Assembly (NCBI GenBank): GCA_900557315.1
Contig: USSI01000051.1
Coordinates: 1 to 8,242, forward strand
Direction of reading: 5' to 3'
Length of the DNA: 8,242 bases
From: an uncultured Butyricicoccus sp.
GTDB lineage: Bacteria > Bacillota > Clostridia > Oscillospirales > Butyricicoccaceae
The position numbers were made by a program, and so were the translations under genes. Positions 1 through 6,721 of the stretch are shown piece after piece. The stretch's first letter is position 1; every line of letters begins with the position of its first letter. The notes beneath the pieces are model-generated. The model had not been told where the DNA came from. It did no database searches and worked only from the letters and a program-made list of their open reading frames with translations.

Positions 1-336
1 ACGCCGCAGTATGACAAAAACGGCCTGCTGACCCGCGGAACTGTGATCCGGCATCTGATGCTGCCCGGCCTTGCAGGAGACACCGCGCAGGTGCTGCGCG
101 ACATTGCCGCGCGGTTTGGGGACACGGTTCTCGTCAGCCTGATGCGGCAGTATACGCCATTTGACATGCAGGACTGGCCCGAACTGGATCGCACCATCAC
201 CGACGCGGAATACGAAGACGCCTGTATCCTGTTCCAGGAGTTGGGCCTCAGCGGTTTTTTCCAGCAGGATGAATCCATCAGCGAAAGCTTTATCCCTGCT
301 TTTGACGGGTCCGGATTGGAGGATATGGAGAAATGA
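1..336 (+). CDS. PflX-like radical SAM protein, C-terminal part (5' truncated by window edge)
   Basis: The reading frame is open from base 1 and ends at TGA 334-336, giving the last 111 residues; the start and the radical SAM CxxxCxxC cluster lie outside the window. The visible part matches the C-terminal end of the uncharacterised PflX / pyruvate formate-lyase activase-like family (COG1313). The recognisable landmarks are RGTVIRHLMLPG (residues 13-24 of the visible part), VSLMRQYTP, a TITDAEYEDA helix and the closing ESFIPAFDGSGL. Family members are thought to be [4Fe-4S] radical SAM enzymes, but their substrate is not known, so no reaction is assigned. The stop codon overlaps the thiD start by 4 bp (ATGA 333-336), which suggests translational coupling and one transcript. 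A GTG at 43 is an internal valine, not a start. The family call is from remembered sequence patterns. Confidence 0.8.
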   Translation, partial: TPQYDKNGLLTRGTVIRHLMLPGLAGDTAQVLRDIAARFGDTVLVSLMRQYTPFDMQDWPELDRTITDAEYEDACILFQELGLSGFFQQDESISESFIPAFDGSGLEDMEK

Positions 337-1118
337 AAACAGTACTCAGCATTGCCGGCACCGATCCGACCGGCGGAGCCGGCATCCAGGCTGATATCAA
401 AACCATCGAAGCGCACGGATTGTACGGTATGGCGGCAATCACCGTGGTCATCGCGCAGAATACAATGGGGGTTTCCGATCTGCAGCCAGTGCTGCCGGAG
501 TTAGTTGCTAAACAGATCGACTGCGTGTTTGATGACATCCGGCCGGACGCGGTCAAACTCGGCATGCTGTACGATGCGGAGATTATCCACGCGGTTGCCG
601 ATCGCCTGCGTGCGCACCATGCGAAAAACGTCGTGCTTGACCCCGTGATGCTTTCTTCCAGCGGACATGCGTTGAGCAAACCGGGCGCAATGCAGGCTCT
701 GCAGGAGGAGATTTTCCCGCTGTGCACACTGGTTACGCCCAACCTGCATGAAGCTGCGGCCATTTGCGGCTATTCCATCGGCACCCGCGCAGAAATGGAA
801 CAGGCGGCGCGGGATATCGCAGCAAAAACAGGGGGAGCAGTTCTGGTCAAGGGCGGCCACCTGGCTGACAGCGCGGACGACCTGCTGTATGCGGACGGGC
901 AGATGCACTGGCTCCCCTCCCATCGCATTGACAACCCCAATACCCATGGCACGGGCTGTACGCTTTCTTCCTCTATTGCCTGTTGGCTTGCGGAAGGGAT
1001 TTCCCTGCCGGGCAGTGTCAAACGCGCCAAACGATATCTGACTGCCTGCATTCGGTTCGGACTCGACCTTGGCCACGGCTCCGGGCCGCTGCAGCATAAA
1101 ATCGAGTGGGATGAATGA
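333..1118 (+). CDS. thiD: Hydroxymethylpyrimidine / phosphomethylpyrimidine kinase
   Basis: This 261-residue protein has the usual length for cytosolic ThiD, which phosphorylates HMP and then HMP-P to HMP-PP for thiamine synthesis. It is a ribokinase-fold enzyme. The N-terminal SIAGTDPTGGAGIQAD (residues 6-21) is the family signature. Gln42 in the AQNT motif corresponds to the HMP-contacting glutamine of ThiD; the related pyridoxal kinase PdxK of Bacillus lacks it, which favours HMP over pyridoxal. VVLDPVM (100-106), VTPNLHEA (134-141), LVKGGH (171-176) and the anion-hole/catalytic loop THGTGCT (204-210, Cys209) are all present. The start overlaps the upstream stop by 4 bp. No other thiamine gene is visible, so the protein may serve salvage, with partners encoded elsewhere. 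Some pyridoxine kinase activity, known for several relatives, cannot be excluded. Confidence 0.93.
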   Translation: MKTVLSIAGTDPTGGAGIQADIKTIEAHGLYGMAAITVVIAQNTMGVSDLQPVLPELVAKQIDCVFDDIRPDAVKLGMLYDAEIIHAVADRLRAHHAKNVVLDPVMLSSSGHALSKPGAMQALQEEIFPLCTLVTPNLHEAAAICGYSIGTRAEMEQAARDIAAKTGGAVLVKGGHLADSADDLLYADGQMHWLPSHRIDNPNTHGTGCTLSSSIACWLAEGISLPGSVKRAKRYLTACIRFGLDLGHGSGPLQHKIEWDE

Positions 1119-1123
1119 AAACC

Positions 1124-1130
1124 AGAGGTG
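1124..1130 (+). promoter_or_regulatory. Ribosome binding site for the SAM methyltransferase
   Basis: AGAGGTG lies 4 nt before the ATG at 1135. It decides that start over two in-frame upstream ATGs at 1069 and 1111, which lie inside or overlap thiD and would add residues with no family resemblance. Confidence 0.6.
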
Positions 1131-1134
1131 TCAT

Positions 1135-1926
1135 ATGGAAACCAATCGGTACTTAATTGATTTTTACAATCAATACGATGAGGACAGCCGTTTAACAGCA
1201 AGGCATGGATCGGTGGAATTCCTGACCACCATGCGCTATATCGGGAAGTACATCAAACCCGGCGACAGGGTGCTGGAAATCGGTGCAGGAACCGGCCGGT
1301 ATTCCCATGCACTGGCGCGTCAGGGCTATGCTGTCAATGCGGTGGAACTGGTTGCGCACAATATAGACGTTTTTCGAAAAAACACTTTATCCAGCGAAAA
1401 TATAACCATTATGCAGGGAAACGCGCTGGATTTGTCCGCGTTTTCAGACAACACCTATGACATTACGCTGTTGTTAGGCCCATTGTACCATCTCTATACC
1501 GCAGAAGATAAGCGGCAGGCTCTACGCGAGGCAATCCGCGTCACCCGGCCGGGAGGCGTCGTTTTTGCGGCATATGTCATTTCTGACGGCTGCCTGCTGG
1601 ATGAAGGGTTCCTGCGCGGCAACATCAACGTCGCCGAATATGTGAAAACCGGTCTGCTCGACGGGGAAACCTTCGCAGCAAAGTCCGAACCAAAGGATCT
1701 GTTTGAACTGGTCCGAAAGGAAGATATCGACGATCTGATGTCTGTATTTCCGACGACCCGCCTGCATTATGTCGCGTCAGACGGCTGTGCGCTGCTTCTG
1801 CGGGACGCCATCGACAAAATGGATGACAGCGCATTCCGGTTATATTTAAGTTACCACTTTGCCACCTGCGAGCGCGAGGACCTGCTGGGTGTGACCAGCC
1901 ATGCGGTTGACATCTTCCGGAAATGA
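1135..1926 (+). CDS. Class I SAM-dependent methyltransferase, substrate unknown
   Basis: The 263-residue protein begins METNRYLIDFYNQYDED. It has a Rossmann-type methyltransferase core: motif I VLEIGAGTGRY (46-56) binds SAM, acidic Glu71 ends strand beta-2 and should hold the ribose, GNALDL (95-100) is the adenine-contacting segment, and YDITLLLGPLYHL (108-120) is the motif IV region. The C-terminal YHFATCEREDLLG segment is typical of a widespread Firmicutes methyltransferase group with no known substrate. I know of no feature that points to DNA, RNA, protein or a small molecule. It follows thiD by 16 nt and probably shares its transcript, although a functional link is not evident. Its first half is more AT-rich than its neighbours: by hand count 1141-1200 is about 37% G+C against about 58% for 901-960. 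A hairpin terminator lies about 65 nt downstream. Confidence 0.9.
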   Translation: METNRYLIDFYNQYDEDSRLTARHGSVEFLTTMRYIGKYIKPGDRVLEIGAGTGRYSHALARQGYAVNAVELVAHNIDVFRKNTLSSENITIMQGNALDLSAFSDNTYDITLLLGPLYHLYTAEDKRQALREAIRVTRPGGVVFAAYVISDGCLLDEGFLRGNINVAEYVKTGLLDGETFAAKSEPKDLFELVRKEDIDDLMSVFPTTRLHYVASDGCALLLRDAIDKMDDSAFRLYLSYHFATCEREDLLGVTSHAVDIFRK

Positions 1927-1992
1927 AGCTGTTCTGACAAAGGGCATTTCATGTATGCGGAGGAAAGTCCCACATATTGAATAGAAACACAA

Positions 1993-2028
1993 AGGACGCA
2001 AGCCTTCCTCCCGCTTGCGTCCTCTTTT
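1993..2028. terminator. Bidirectional intrinsic terminator between convergent genes
   Basis: AGGACGCAAGC (1993-2003) pairs perfectly with GCTTGCGTCCT (2013-2023), an 11-bp stem around a 9-nt pyrimidine-rich loop. On the + strand it is followed by CTTTTGTT, which would end the thiD/methyltransferase transcript. On the - strand it is followed by TTGTGTTTC, a weaker U tract only a few bases past the pyrB stop. The two genes point at each other, so one shared hairpin fits. The remaining 1927-1992 sequence shows no gene or other signal. Confidence 0.85.
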
Positions 2029-2029
2029 G

Positions 2030-3091
2030 TTACAGCAGCATTTCGAGCGGTGCATCGCAGTAGGGGCAGCGTTCTCCCGGCGTGCCCTCAAGCGGCAGAT
2101 ACAGCTCGGTTTTGGTGATGCATTTGTGGTTGGAGCATTTGACACCATGCGCGCCGATGTCCTGATGCCCCGCGCGGACAAACGGCAGTTTGGACAGCGT
2201 AAGCAGCAGCGCCATGCGGCCGAACATACCGAACCGCGCCTGTCGGAAATACACTGCGCGCGGGTCGTCGTCCACATCCTGCGCGATCTCGTCCACGCGC
2301 GGCAGCGGATGCAGCACAAGCATATCCTTTTTCGCACGTTTGAGTTTTGCAGCGGTCAGCTGATAATTGCCCTCCAGGTTCTCGTATTCCTGTGCGGTGA
2401 CAAAACGCTCGCGCTGGATGCGCGTCATGTACAGCACGTCCAGTTCAGGCAGAACCTCGTCAATGCTGTTGACCTCGCAGAACGGCATATTATGCTCCTT
2501 CAGGAAGCGTATCATATAATCCGGCAGTTTGAGTGCATCCGGTGCGATCAGATAAATCTGCACATTATGATACCGCTCCAGAAAATGCAGAAGCGAATGT
2601 ACGGTGCGGCCGTACTTCAGGTCGCCGCACAGGCCGATTTTCATGTCGTCGGCCGAGCCGCGCAGGCGCAGGATGGTGACCATATCGGTCAGCGTCTGCG
2701 TCGGGTGCAGATGGCCGCCGTCGCCCGCATTGATAACCGGCACGGAGGAATACATCGAAGCCGCCTTTGCCGCTCCTTCGCGCGGGTTGCGCATGACGAT
2801 CATATCCGCATAGCTGGACACCATGTTGATGGTGTCTTTCAGTGTTTCGCCCTTTGCAGTCGAGGAAGAACCGGGGTCGGAAAAACCGACTACACTGCCG
2901 CCAAGACGCATCATTGCAGTCGAAAACGACAGGTTGGTGCGTGTGGACGGCTCGTAGAACAGGCTACCCAGCACCTTGCCGCGGCAGGCGTCGGCATAGC
3001 CTTCAGGGCGGTCAATGATATTGGTGGTGAGTTTATATAAATCGGAAAATTCCTTTTCCGTCAGGTCGCTTAAATCAATGATATGACGCAT
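2030..3091 (-). CDS. pyrB: Aspartate carbamoyltransferase with a fused PyrI-like zinc tail
   Basis: The 353-residue enzyme condenses carbamoyl phosphate and aspartate in the first committed step of UMP synthesis. The catalytic residues are all visible: STRT (49-52) and Arg101 for carbamoyl phosphate; Ser76 and Lys80 of the 80s loop; HPTQTLTD (129-136, His129, Gln132); Arg162; Arg224 in TRIQRERF; and the HPLPRVDEI loop (261-269). The catalytic chain ends near residue 304, as in ordinary PyrB (about 305-310 residues). About 49 more residues follow, containing Cys319-x4-Cys324 and Cys342-x2-Cys345. That is the cysteine pattern of the PyrI regulatory-chain zinc domain, including the CSNHKCI segment that parallels CPNSNCI of E. 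coli PyrI. No nucleotide-binding allosteric domain fits in this tail. The start at 3091 was chosen because AAAGGGAT lies 9 nt upstream and the protein then begins at RHIIDLSDL; an ATG at 3130 would add 13 unrelated residues. No other pyr gene is nearby. Confidence 0.95.
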   Translation of the reverse strand: MRHIIDLSDLTEKEFSDLYKLTTNIIDRPEGYADACRGKVLGSLFYEPSTRTNLSFSTAMMRLGGSVVGFSDPGSSSTAKGETLKDTINMVSSYADMIVMRNPREGAAKAASMYSSVPVINAGDGGHLHPTQTLTDMVTILRLRGSADDMKIGLCGDLKYGRTVHSLLHFLERYHNVQIYLIAPDALKLPDYMIRFLKEHNMPFCEVNSIDEVLPELDVLYMTRIQRERFVTAQEYENLEGNYQLTAAKLKRAKKDMLVLHPLPRVDEIAQDVDDDPRAVYFRQARFGMFGRMALLLTLSKLPFVRAGHQDIGAHGVKCSNHKCITKTELYLPLEGTPGERCPYCDAPLEMLL

Positions 3092-3100
3092 CGTGCATCC

Positions 3101-3108
3101 ATCCCTTT
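3101..3108 (-). promoter_or_regulatory. Ribosome binding site of pyrB
   Basis: On the - strand AAAGGGAT sits 9 nt before the ATG at 3091. It supports that start rather than the in-frame ATG at 3130, which would place this site inside the coding sequence. Confidence 0.55.
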
Positions 3109-3125
3109 CTCTATTTTCCCTTATT

Positions 3126-3134
3126 ATCATACCA
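3126..3134 (-). promoter_or_regulatory. Possible extended -10 promoter for pyrB
   Basis: In the 66-nt gap upstream of pyrB the - strand reads TGGTATGAT, a TGn extended -10 element with a 5/6 match to TATAAT. The hexamer 17 nt upstream (TTTCCT, 3149-3154) is a poor -35. Transcription would start near 3118 and give a leader of about 27 nt, too short for a PyrR or pyrimidine attenuator. pyrB may also be read through from the upstream permease gene, since I see no terminator in the gap. Confidence 0.4.
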
Positions 3135-3157
3135 CAGGGAAAAACGAAAGGAAAGGC

Positions 3158-4330
3158 TTATTTACGCATCGCGTCGATCGGGTCGAGCCGTGCCGCGCGT
3201 ACCGCAGGAAGCAGGCCGGCAGCCGCCCCGCAGGCGACGGACAGCGCAAGCAGCATCGCCAGCACACGCCAGTCCGGCAGCAGCGACATCACCCAATACA
3301 GTGCGCCTCCCGCCAGAAAAAGCCCACAAAGCCCGCCCAACGCACACAGCAGCGCGCTTTGCAGCAGGAACAGCCGCCGGATATCGCGCGGCTGCGCGCC
3401 AAGTGCAAGCAGGATGCCAATCTCCCCGGTTTTTTCATGCGTCGCTGCCAGCATGCTGCACAGCACGCCGATCAGGGCAACGCACAGCGTAATCGCGCCG
3501 ACGACAAGGAACAGCAGCACGCATAAATCCGCCAGCTGCTCTACCGTATCCACCATGCCTGTCATGTTCTGCACGCGTACGGTACCGTCCACCTGCCCTC
3601 GTCCGCTGAGGTATCGGGAAATCTGTCCGCTGACCGTGGACAGGTCGGCCTGCGCGCTGCACTGCACAAACACCTGGTCTGCGTTTTCCTGCTGGGACGC
3701 CAGGCAGGCATACGGGACGTAGATCAGATGCGGCGCAAACGATGACAGCGCGCTTCCAAGCGCACTGGTCTGGGCTTTGACCACACCGCACACGGTAAAA
3801 TACTGATCTCTGCCGCCGATCCGCAGGAGGATTTGCCGTCCGGTGATGTTGGTGCGTCCATACAGCGCCTGCGCCAGCTCATCCCCGATTACTGCCACCG
3901 GCTGCGCGGTATCCCCCTGCCGCTCAGTCAGCAGCGCCCCCGCAAGCACTTCCAGCTGCATCACCTCATCAAGGCGCTCATCCGCACCAAGGAACACAGC
4001 ATTTTCAGTTGCATGTCCCGCACGGACGGTTCCGGTTTTCGCCTTGATCGGCATGACACTGTCCACCCCGTCGATTGCCTGCTCGAGTGTGTCCGCCAAC
4101 TCTGCGGACAGCGGAGTGCCGGCGCCGTGCCCGTCCAGATATACGGTCAAGCCGCTGACGCCAAGCGTTTGCAGCGCGGCCTGCACCTGGGTCTGCCCGA
4201 ACAGACCGATCGCCGCGATCAGTAGCAGCGCCCCGGTGCCGACTGCGACCGAAAGCGCGCACAGGGCGGTGCGGAGCGGGTTCTCGCGCAGGTTGGAGGC
4301 TGCCAGGCGAAACAGATCGGCCGTCCTCAT
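3158..4330 (-). CDS. ABC transporter permease, MacB/FtsX type
   Basis: This 390-residue membrane protein has the MacB/FtsX layout: TM1 at about 21-44, a large extracytoplasmic MacB-type domain (about 46-265), then three TM segments at about 267-294, 320-347 and 356-376. The loop between TM2 and TM3 holds the coupling-helix signature THEKTGEIGILLALGAQP (297-314), which docks on an ATPase. The C-terminus LLPAVRAARLDPIDAMRK (373-390) is also diagnostic. Such permeases are mechanotransmitters that power export of drugs, peptides or lipoproteins, or signal envelope stress; the substrate cannot be read here. Its ATG overlaps the stop of the upstream adaptor gene by 4 bp (4327-4330), so the two are translationally coupled. 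The expected third partner, an ABC ATPase with Walker A and LSGGQ motifs, is absent from the window and must be encoded elsewhere if the system works. Confidence 0.93.
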   Translation of the reverse strand: MRTADLFRLAASNLRENPLRTALCALSVAVGTGALLLIAAIGLFGQTQVQAALQTLGVSGLTVYLDGHGAGTPLSAELADTLEQAIDGVDSVMPIKAKTGTVRAGHATENAVFLGADERLDEVMQLEVLAGALLTERQGDTAQPVAVIGDELAQALYGRTNITGRQILLRIGGRDQYFTVCGVVKAQTSALGSALSSFAPHLIYVPYACLASQQENADQVFVQCSAQADLSTVSGQISRYLSGRGQVDGTVRVQNMTGMVDTVEQLADLCVLLFLVVGAITLCVALIGVLCSMLAATHEKTGEIGILLALGAQPRDIRRLFLLQSALLCALGGLCGLFLAGGALYWVMSLLPDWRVLAMLLALSVACGAAAGLLPAVRAARLDPIDAMRK

Positions 4331-5280
4331 GCGGTCACCTCGACCAGCGTACCGTCTGTCAGCGTTTCGGACGGGGACAGGATGACAACCGCATCCGCTG
4401 CAAGCCCATCCAGGATTTCCGTTACGCTCTCAAGCATGTATCCGGTGGTCACAGCATATTGTACCGCGCGCCCCTCTTCCACGCAGAACACATACTCCTG
4501 CTCGCCGCGTTGACAGACCGCCTCATGCGGCACAACCACTGCATCCGGGTGGTACTCAGTAAATATTTTGACCGACGCGGAATAGCCCGGACGAAGCCCC
4601 TCGGTATTGCCGCGCAGAGACAGGAGCGTTTCGACTGTAGCCTCGCCGCTTTGCCCGGTCAGGCTCATGGCTCGTACGGCGACCGGGGAAACACGATCCA
4701 CCTGCGCTGCATAGACCGTCTCACCTGCAGCGGATGCTGTAATGTTGGCGCGCTGTCCTGCTTTTAACGCGCCCGCATACAGTTCCGGCGACTGCGCCCG
4801 CACCTGCAGCGTGCTCAAATCTGCAATCCGGATGCAGGGCAGTCCACCAATTACGGATTCCCCTGCTGCGGGGATGGCAAGCACGGTCCCTGAGACGGGT
4901 GCGCGCAATACGCTTTGTTCCCCGGCAGTCACGGTCTGCGCAGCCTGCCCGGAAACTGCGTTCCAGACTGCCTGTACGCTTTCGGTCCCGCTATCCGGCT
5001 GCTCATCCGTCAGCGTGCAAAGCACGTCCCCTTGCTCCACCGTATCACCAACCGACGCATACACTGCCGCGACAGCCGCGTTCCCCATGGGACAAAGCGC
5101 CGTACTCTCCGCCGCTTCCACTGTTCCGGCAATGGTGACGCTGTTATAAATATCCTGCACCGACGACCATCCAACCGTTACCGGTTCTGCCGCCGGGGGC
5201 TGCTTCCCCCAAAACCAGAACAGCATAGCGGTCAGGATGACCGCCGTGGATGCCAGAACCGCCCGCGCGTGCTTTTCCAT
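4327..5280 (-). CDS. HlyD/MacA-family efflux adaptor (membrane fusion protein)
   Basis: The 317-residue protein has an N-terminal membrane anchor (about 8-25, AVLASTAVILTAMLFWFWG) with positive residues before it, so the body is extracytoplasmic. Two half-lipoyl motifs follow: one around AVYASVGDTVEQGDVL (72-87) and one at LRAPVSGTVLAIPAAGE (125-141). Only about 35 residues separate them, so there is no long alpha-helical hairpin. This is expected in a monoderm cell with no TolC to reach. Beta-barrel segments run from about 156 to 240 (including GLRPGYSASVKIF), and a membrane-proximal domain starts at VVVPHEAV (248-255). It belongs to the MacA-like adaptors that pair with MacB/FtsX permeases, as its coupled downstream neighbour confirms. 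The ATG at 5280 was chosen because AGGAGGT lies 10 nt upstream; the in-frame ATG at 5304 precedes that site. Confidence 0.9.
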   Translation of the reverse strand: MEKHARAVLASTAVILTAMLFWFWGKQPPAAEPVTVGWSSVQDIYNSVTIAGTVEAAESTALCPMGNAAVAAVYASVGDTVEQGDVLCTLTDEQPDSGTESVQAVWNAVSGQAAQTVTAGEQSVLRAPVSGTVLAIPAAGESVIGGLPCIRIADLSTLQVRAQSPELYAGALKAGQRANITASAAGETVYAAQVDRVSPVAVRAMSLTGQSGEATVETLLSLRGNTEGLRPGYSASVKIFTEYHPDAVVVPHEAVCQRGEQEYVFCVEEGRAVQYAVTTGYMLESVTEILDGLAADAVVILSPSETLTDGTLVEVTA

Positions 5281-5290
5281 AAAAATACCG

Positions 5291-5297
5291 ACCTCCT
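5291..5297 (-). promoter_or_regulatory. Ribosome binding site of the efflux adaptor gene
   Basis: A perfect AGGAGGT on the - strand, 10 nt before the ATG at 5280. It fixes the adaptor start 8 codons inside the longest open frame. Confidence 0.75.
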
Positions 5298-5300
5298 GCC

Positions 5301-5321
5301 GCAAAACTGCATATAGTTTGC
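5301..5321. repeat. Imperfect inverted repeat upstream of the efflux adaptor gene
   Basis: GCAAAACT (5301-5308) and AGTTTGC (5315-5321) are inverted copies with one extra A in the left arm, around GCATAT. The element lies 3 nt upstream of the adaptor ribosome binding site in the 75-nt gap after radA. It could be an operator or a short RNA hairpin that affects translation. No convincing -10/-35 pair was found in this gap, so it may equally be chance. Confidence 0.3.
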
Positions 5322-5355
5322 AACAGAAAGGCCGGTTTTACCCATGTAAATTTTC

Positions 5356-6711
5356 TCAGAGCACTGCGCGGATGGCATCCGCTACGGTTTTGACGCGCAC
5401 GATATTCATGCTTTTCGTCAGTTCCTCGTCGATATCCTGCAGAGGCATGATGCAGGTATGGAAACCAAGGCGGTATGCCTCGTTAATGCGCTGGGCGGCA
5501 TTTGACACCGCGCGCAGTTCGCCGGTCAAGCCAACCTCACCGAAACTCATCACGCCCTCGGGCAGAGGCTTGTCCCGGAAACTGGAGGCAATCGCAAGCA
5601 CCATCGGCAGATCAACCGCCGGTTCGTCCAGCCGCATGCCGCCGACTACGTTAACGTACACGTCGGACGACGACAGGAACAGGCCGCAGCGTTTTTCCAG
5701 GATTGCCAGCAGCAGTACCATACGGTTGTAATCCACGCCTGCAGCCGTGCGGCGCGGCACGCCGAACTGCGTTTTTGCTGCCAGCGCCTGCACCTCGGCA
5801 AGCAGCGGACGGCTGCCTTCCATCACGCAGGCGATGCAGTTGCCGGATGCGCCCTGCGGGTGTCCGGCGAGCATGGCGGCGGAGGGATTCTGCACCTCCA
5901 CAAGACCGTGGTCGCTCATCTCAAACACGCCGATTTCATTGGTCGATCCATATCGGTTTTTCGCTGCGCGCAGGCAGCGGAACGGCCCGGTGGTCTCCCC
6001 CTCGAAATACAGCACACAGTCCACCATGTGCTCCAAAATCTTAGGGCCTGCAAGCGTGCCCTCCTTGTTAACATGGCCGACGATAAAAATGGTCACATTC
6101 TTGTTTTTTGCATACTGCATCAGGCTCATCGCGCATTCCTTGATCTGTGTCGTACCACCGGGTGCGGCGGTCAAATCGCGCCGGTAGACCGTCTGAATGG
6201 AGTCTACGATCAAAATATCCGGCGCAAGCAAATCGGTTTCGCTGATGATCTGGTCCATGTCGGTTTCCGCGAGGATATACAGGTCGGGGGACGAGATTTT
6301 CAGCCGCGCCGCGCGCAGCTTGATCTGCCGCAGCGATTCCTCGCCGGACACATACAGCACACGCGCGGATTTGCACATCTCCTGGCACATCTGCAGCAGC
6401 AGCGTTGACTTACCAATGCCCGGTTCGCCGCCGACCAGTACAAACGAGCCGTGCACCGCACCACCGCCCAGCACGCGGTCCAGCTCGCCGATGCCGGAAT
6501 GGAAGCGCGTTTCATCCCCGCTTTCGATATCCCGCAGCAGGGTCGGGCGGGACGCACCGCGCTGGAAGGTATTCGTGCCGCGCGCGGCGGATTCCGGCTG
6601 CACCTTGAATTCGCTCATGGTATTCCATGCCCCGCAGGAAGGGCACTTTCCAAACCATTTTGGCGACTCATACCCGCATTCGCTGCAAAGATACACTGTT
6701 TTCTGCTTCAT
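5356..6711 (-). CDS. radA: DNA recombination/repair protein RadA (Sms)
   Basis: The 451-residue protein matches RadA over its full length. An N-terminal zinc finger uses Cys9, Cys12, Cys23 and Cys26 (CSECGYESPKW..CPSCGAWNT). The RecA-like ATPase has Walker A GGEPGIGKST (94-103) and Walker B DILIVD (165-170). The RadA-specific KNRFG motif appears as KNRYG (251-255), a conservative Phe-to-Tyr change. The C-terminal Lon-protease-like domain covers about 270-451, with DVYVNVVGGMRLDEPAVDLP (350-369). RadA is a DnaB-type branch-migration helicase acting in homologous recombination and repair. The start at 6711 puts the first zinc cysteine at residue 9, as in known RadA proteins, and follows GGAGG by 4 nt. 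The in-frame ATG at 6738 overlaps the end of cwlD and is disfavoured. The gene lies 10 nt after the cwlD stop, so the two are probably co-transcribed. Confidence 0.97.
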   Translation of the reverse strand: MKQKTVYLCSECGYESPKWFGKCPSCGAWNTMSEFKVQPESAARGTNTFQRGASRPTLLRDIESGDETRFHSGIGELDRVLGGGAVHGSFVLVGGEPGIGKSTLLLQMCQEMCKSARVLYVSGEESLRQIKLRAARLKISSPDLYILAETDMDQIISETDLLAPDILIVDSIQTVYRRDLTAAPGGTTQIKECAMSLMQYAKNKNVTIFIVGHVNKEGTLAGPKILEHMVDCVLYFEGETTGPFRCLRAAKNRYGSTNEIGVFEMSDHGLVEVQNPSAAMLAGHPQGASGNCIACVMEGSRPLLAEVQALAAKTQFGVPRRTAAGVDYNRMVLLLAILEKRCGLFLSSSDVYVNVVGGMRLDEPAVDLPMVLAIASSFRDKPLPEGVMSFGEVGLTGELRAVSNAAQRINEAYRLGFHTCIMPLQDIDEELTKSMNIVRVKTVADAIRAVL

Positions 6712-6715
6712 ATTG

Positions 6716-6720
6716 CCTCC
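6716..6720 (-). promoter_or_regulatory. Ribosome binding site of radA
   Basis: GGAGG on the - strand lies 4 nt before the ATG at 6711, just outside the cwlD stop codon (6722-6724). The close spacing is slightly short but supports this start over the ATG at 6738. Confidence 0.55.
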
Positions 6721-6721
6721 A

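Noticed and set aside
2030..2179. pyrB C-terminal extension as a frameshift artefact or a degraded separate pyrI
   Set aside because: The frame is continuous, the four cysteines keep the zinc-domain order, and the stop sits just before the terminator. An in-frame fused domain explains it better.
2015..3040. Long + strand ORF (341 codons) opposite pyrB
   Set aside because: It is antisense to a fully conserved pyrB with intact active-site motifs, and its translation shows no recognisable domain. It is a GC-driven shadow.
3093..3722. + strand ORF of 209 codons opposite the ABC permease
   Set aside because: The translation is low-complexity (Ser, Ala, Arg, Pro) and antisense to a clear FtsX/MacB reading frame, with no supporting ribosome binding site.
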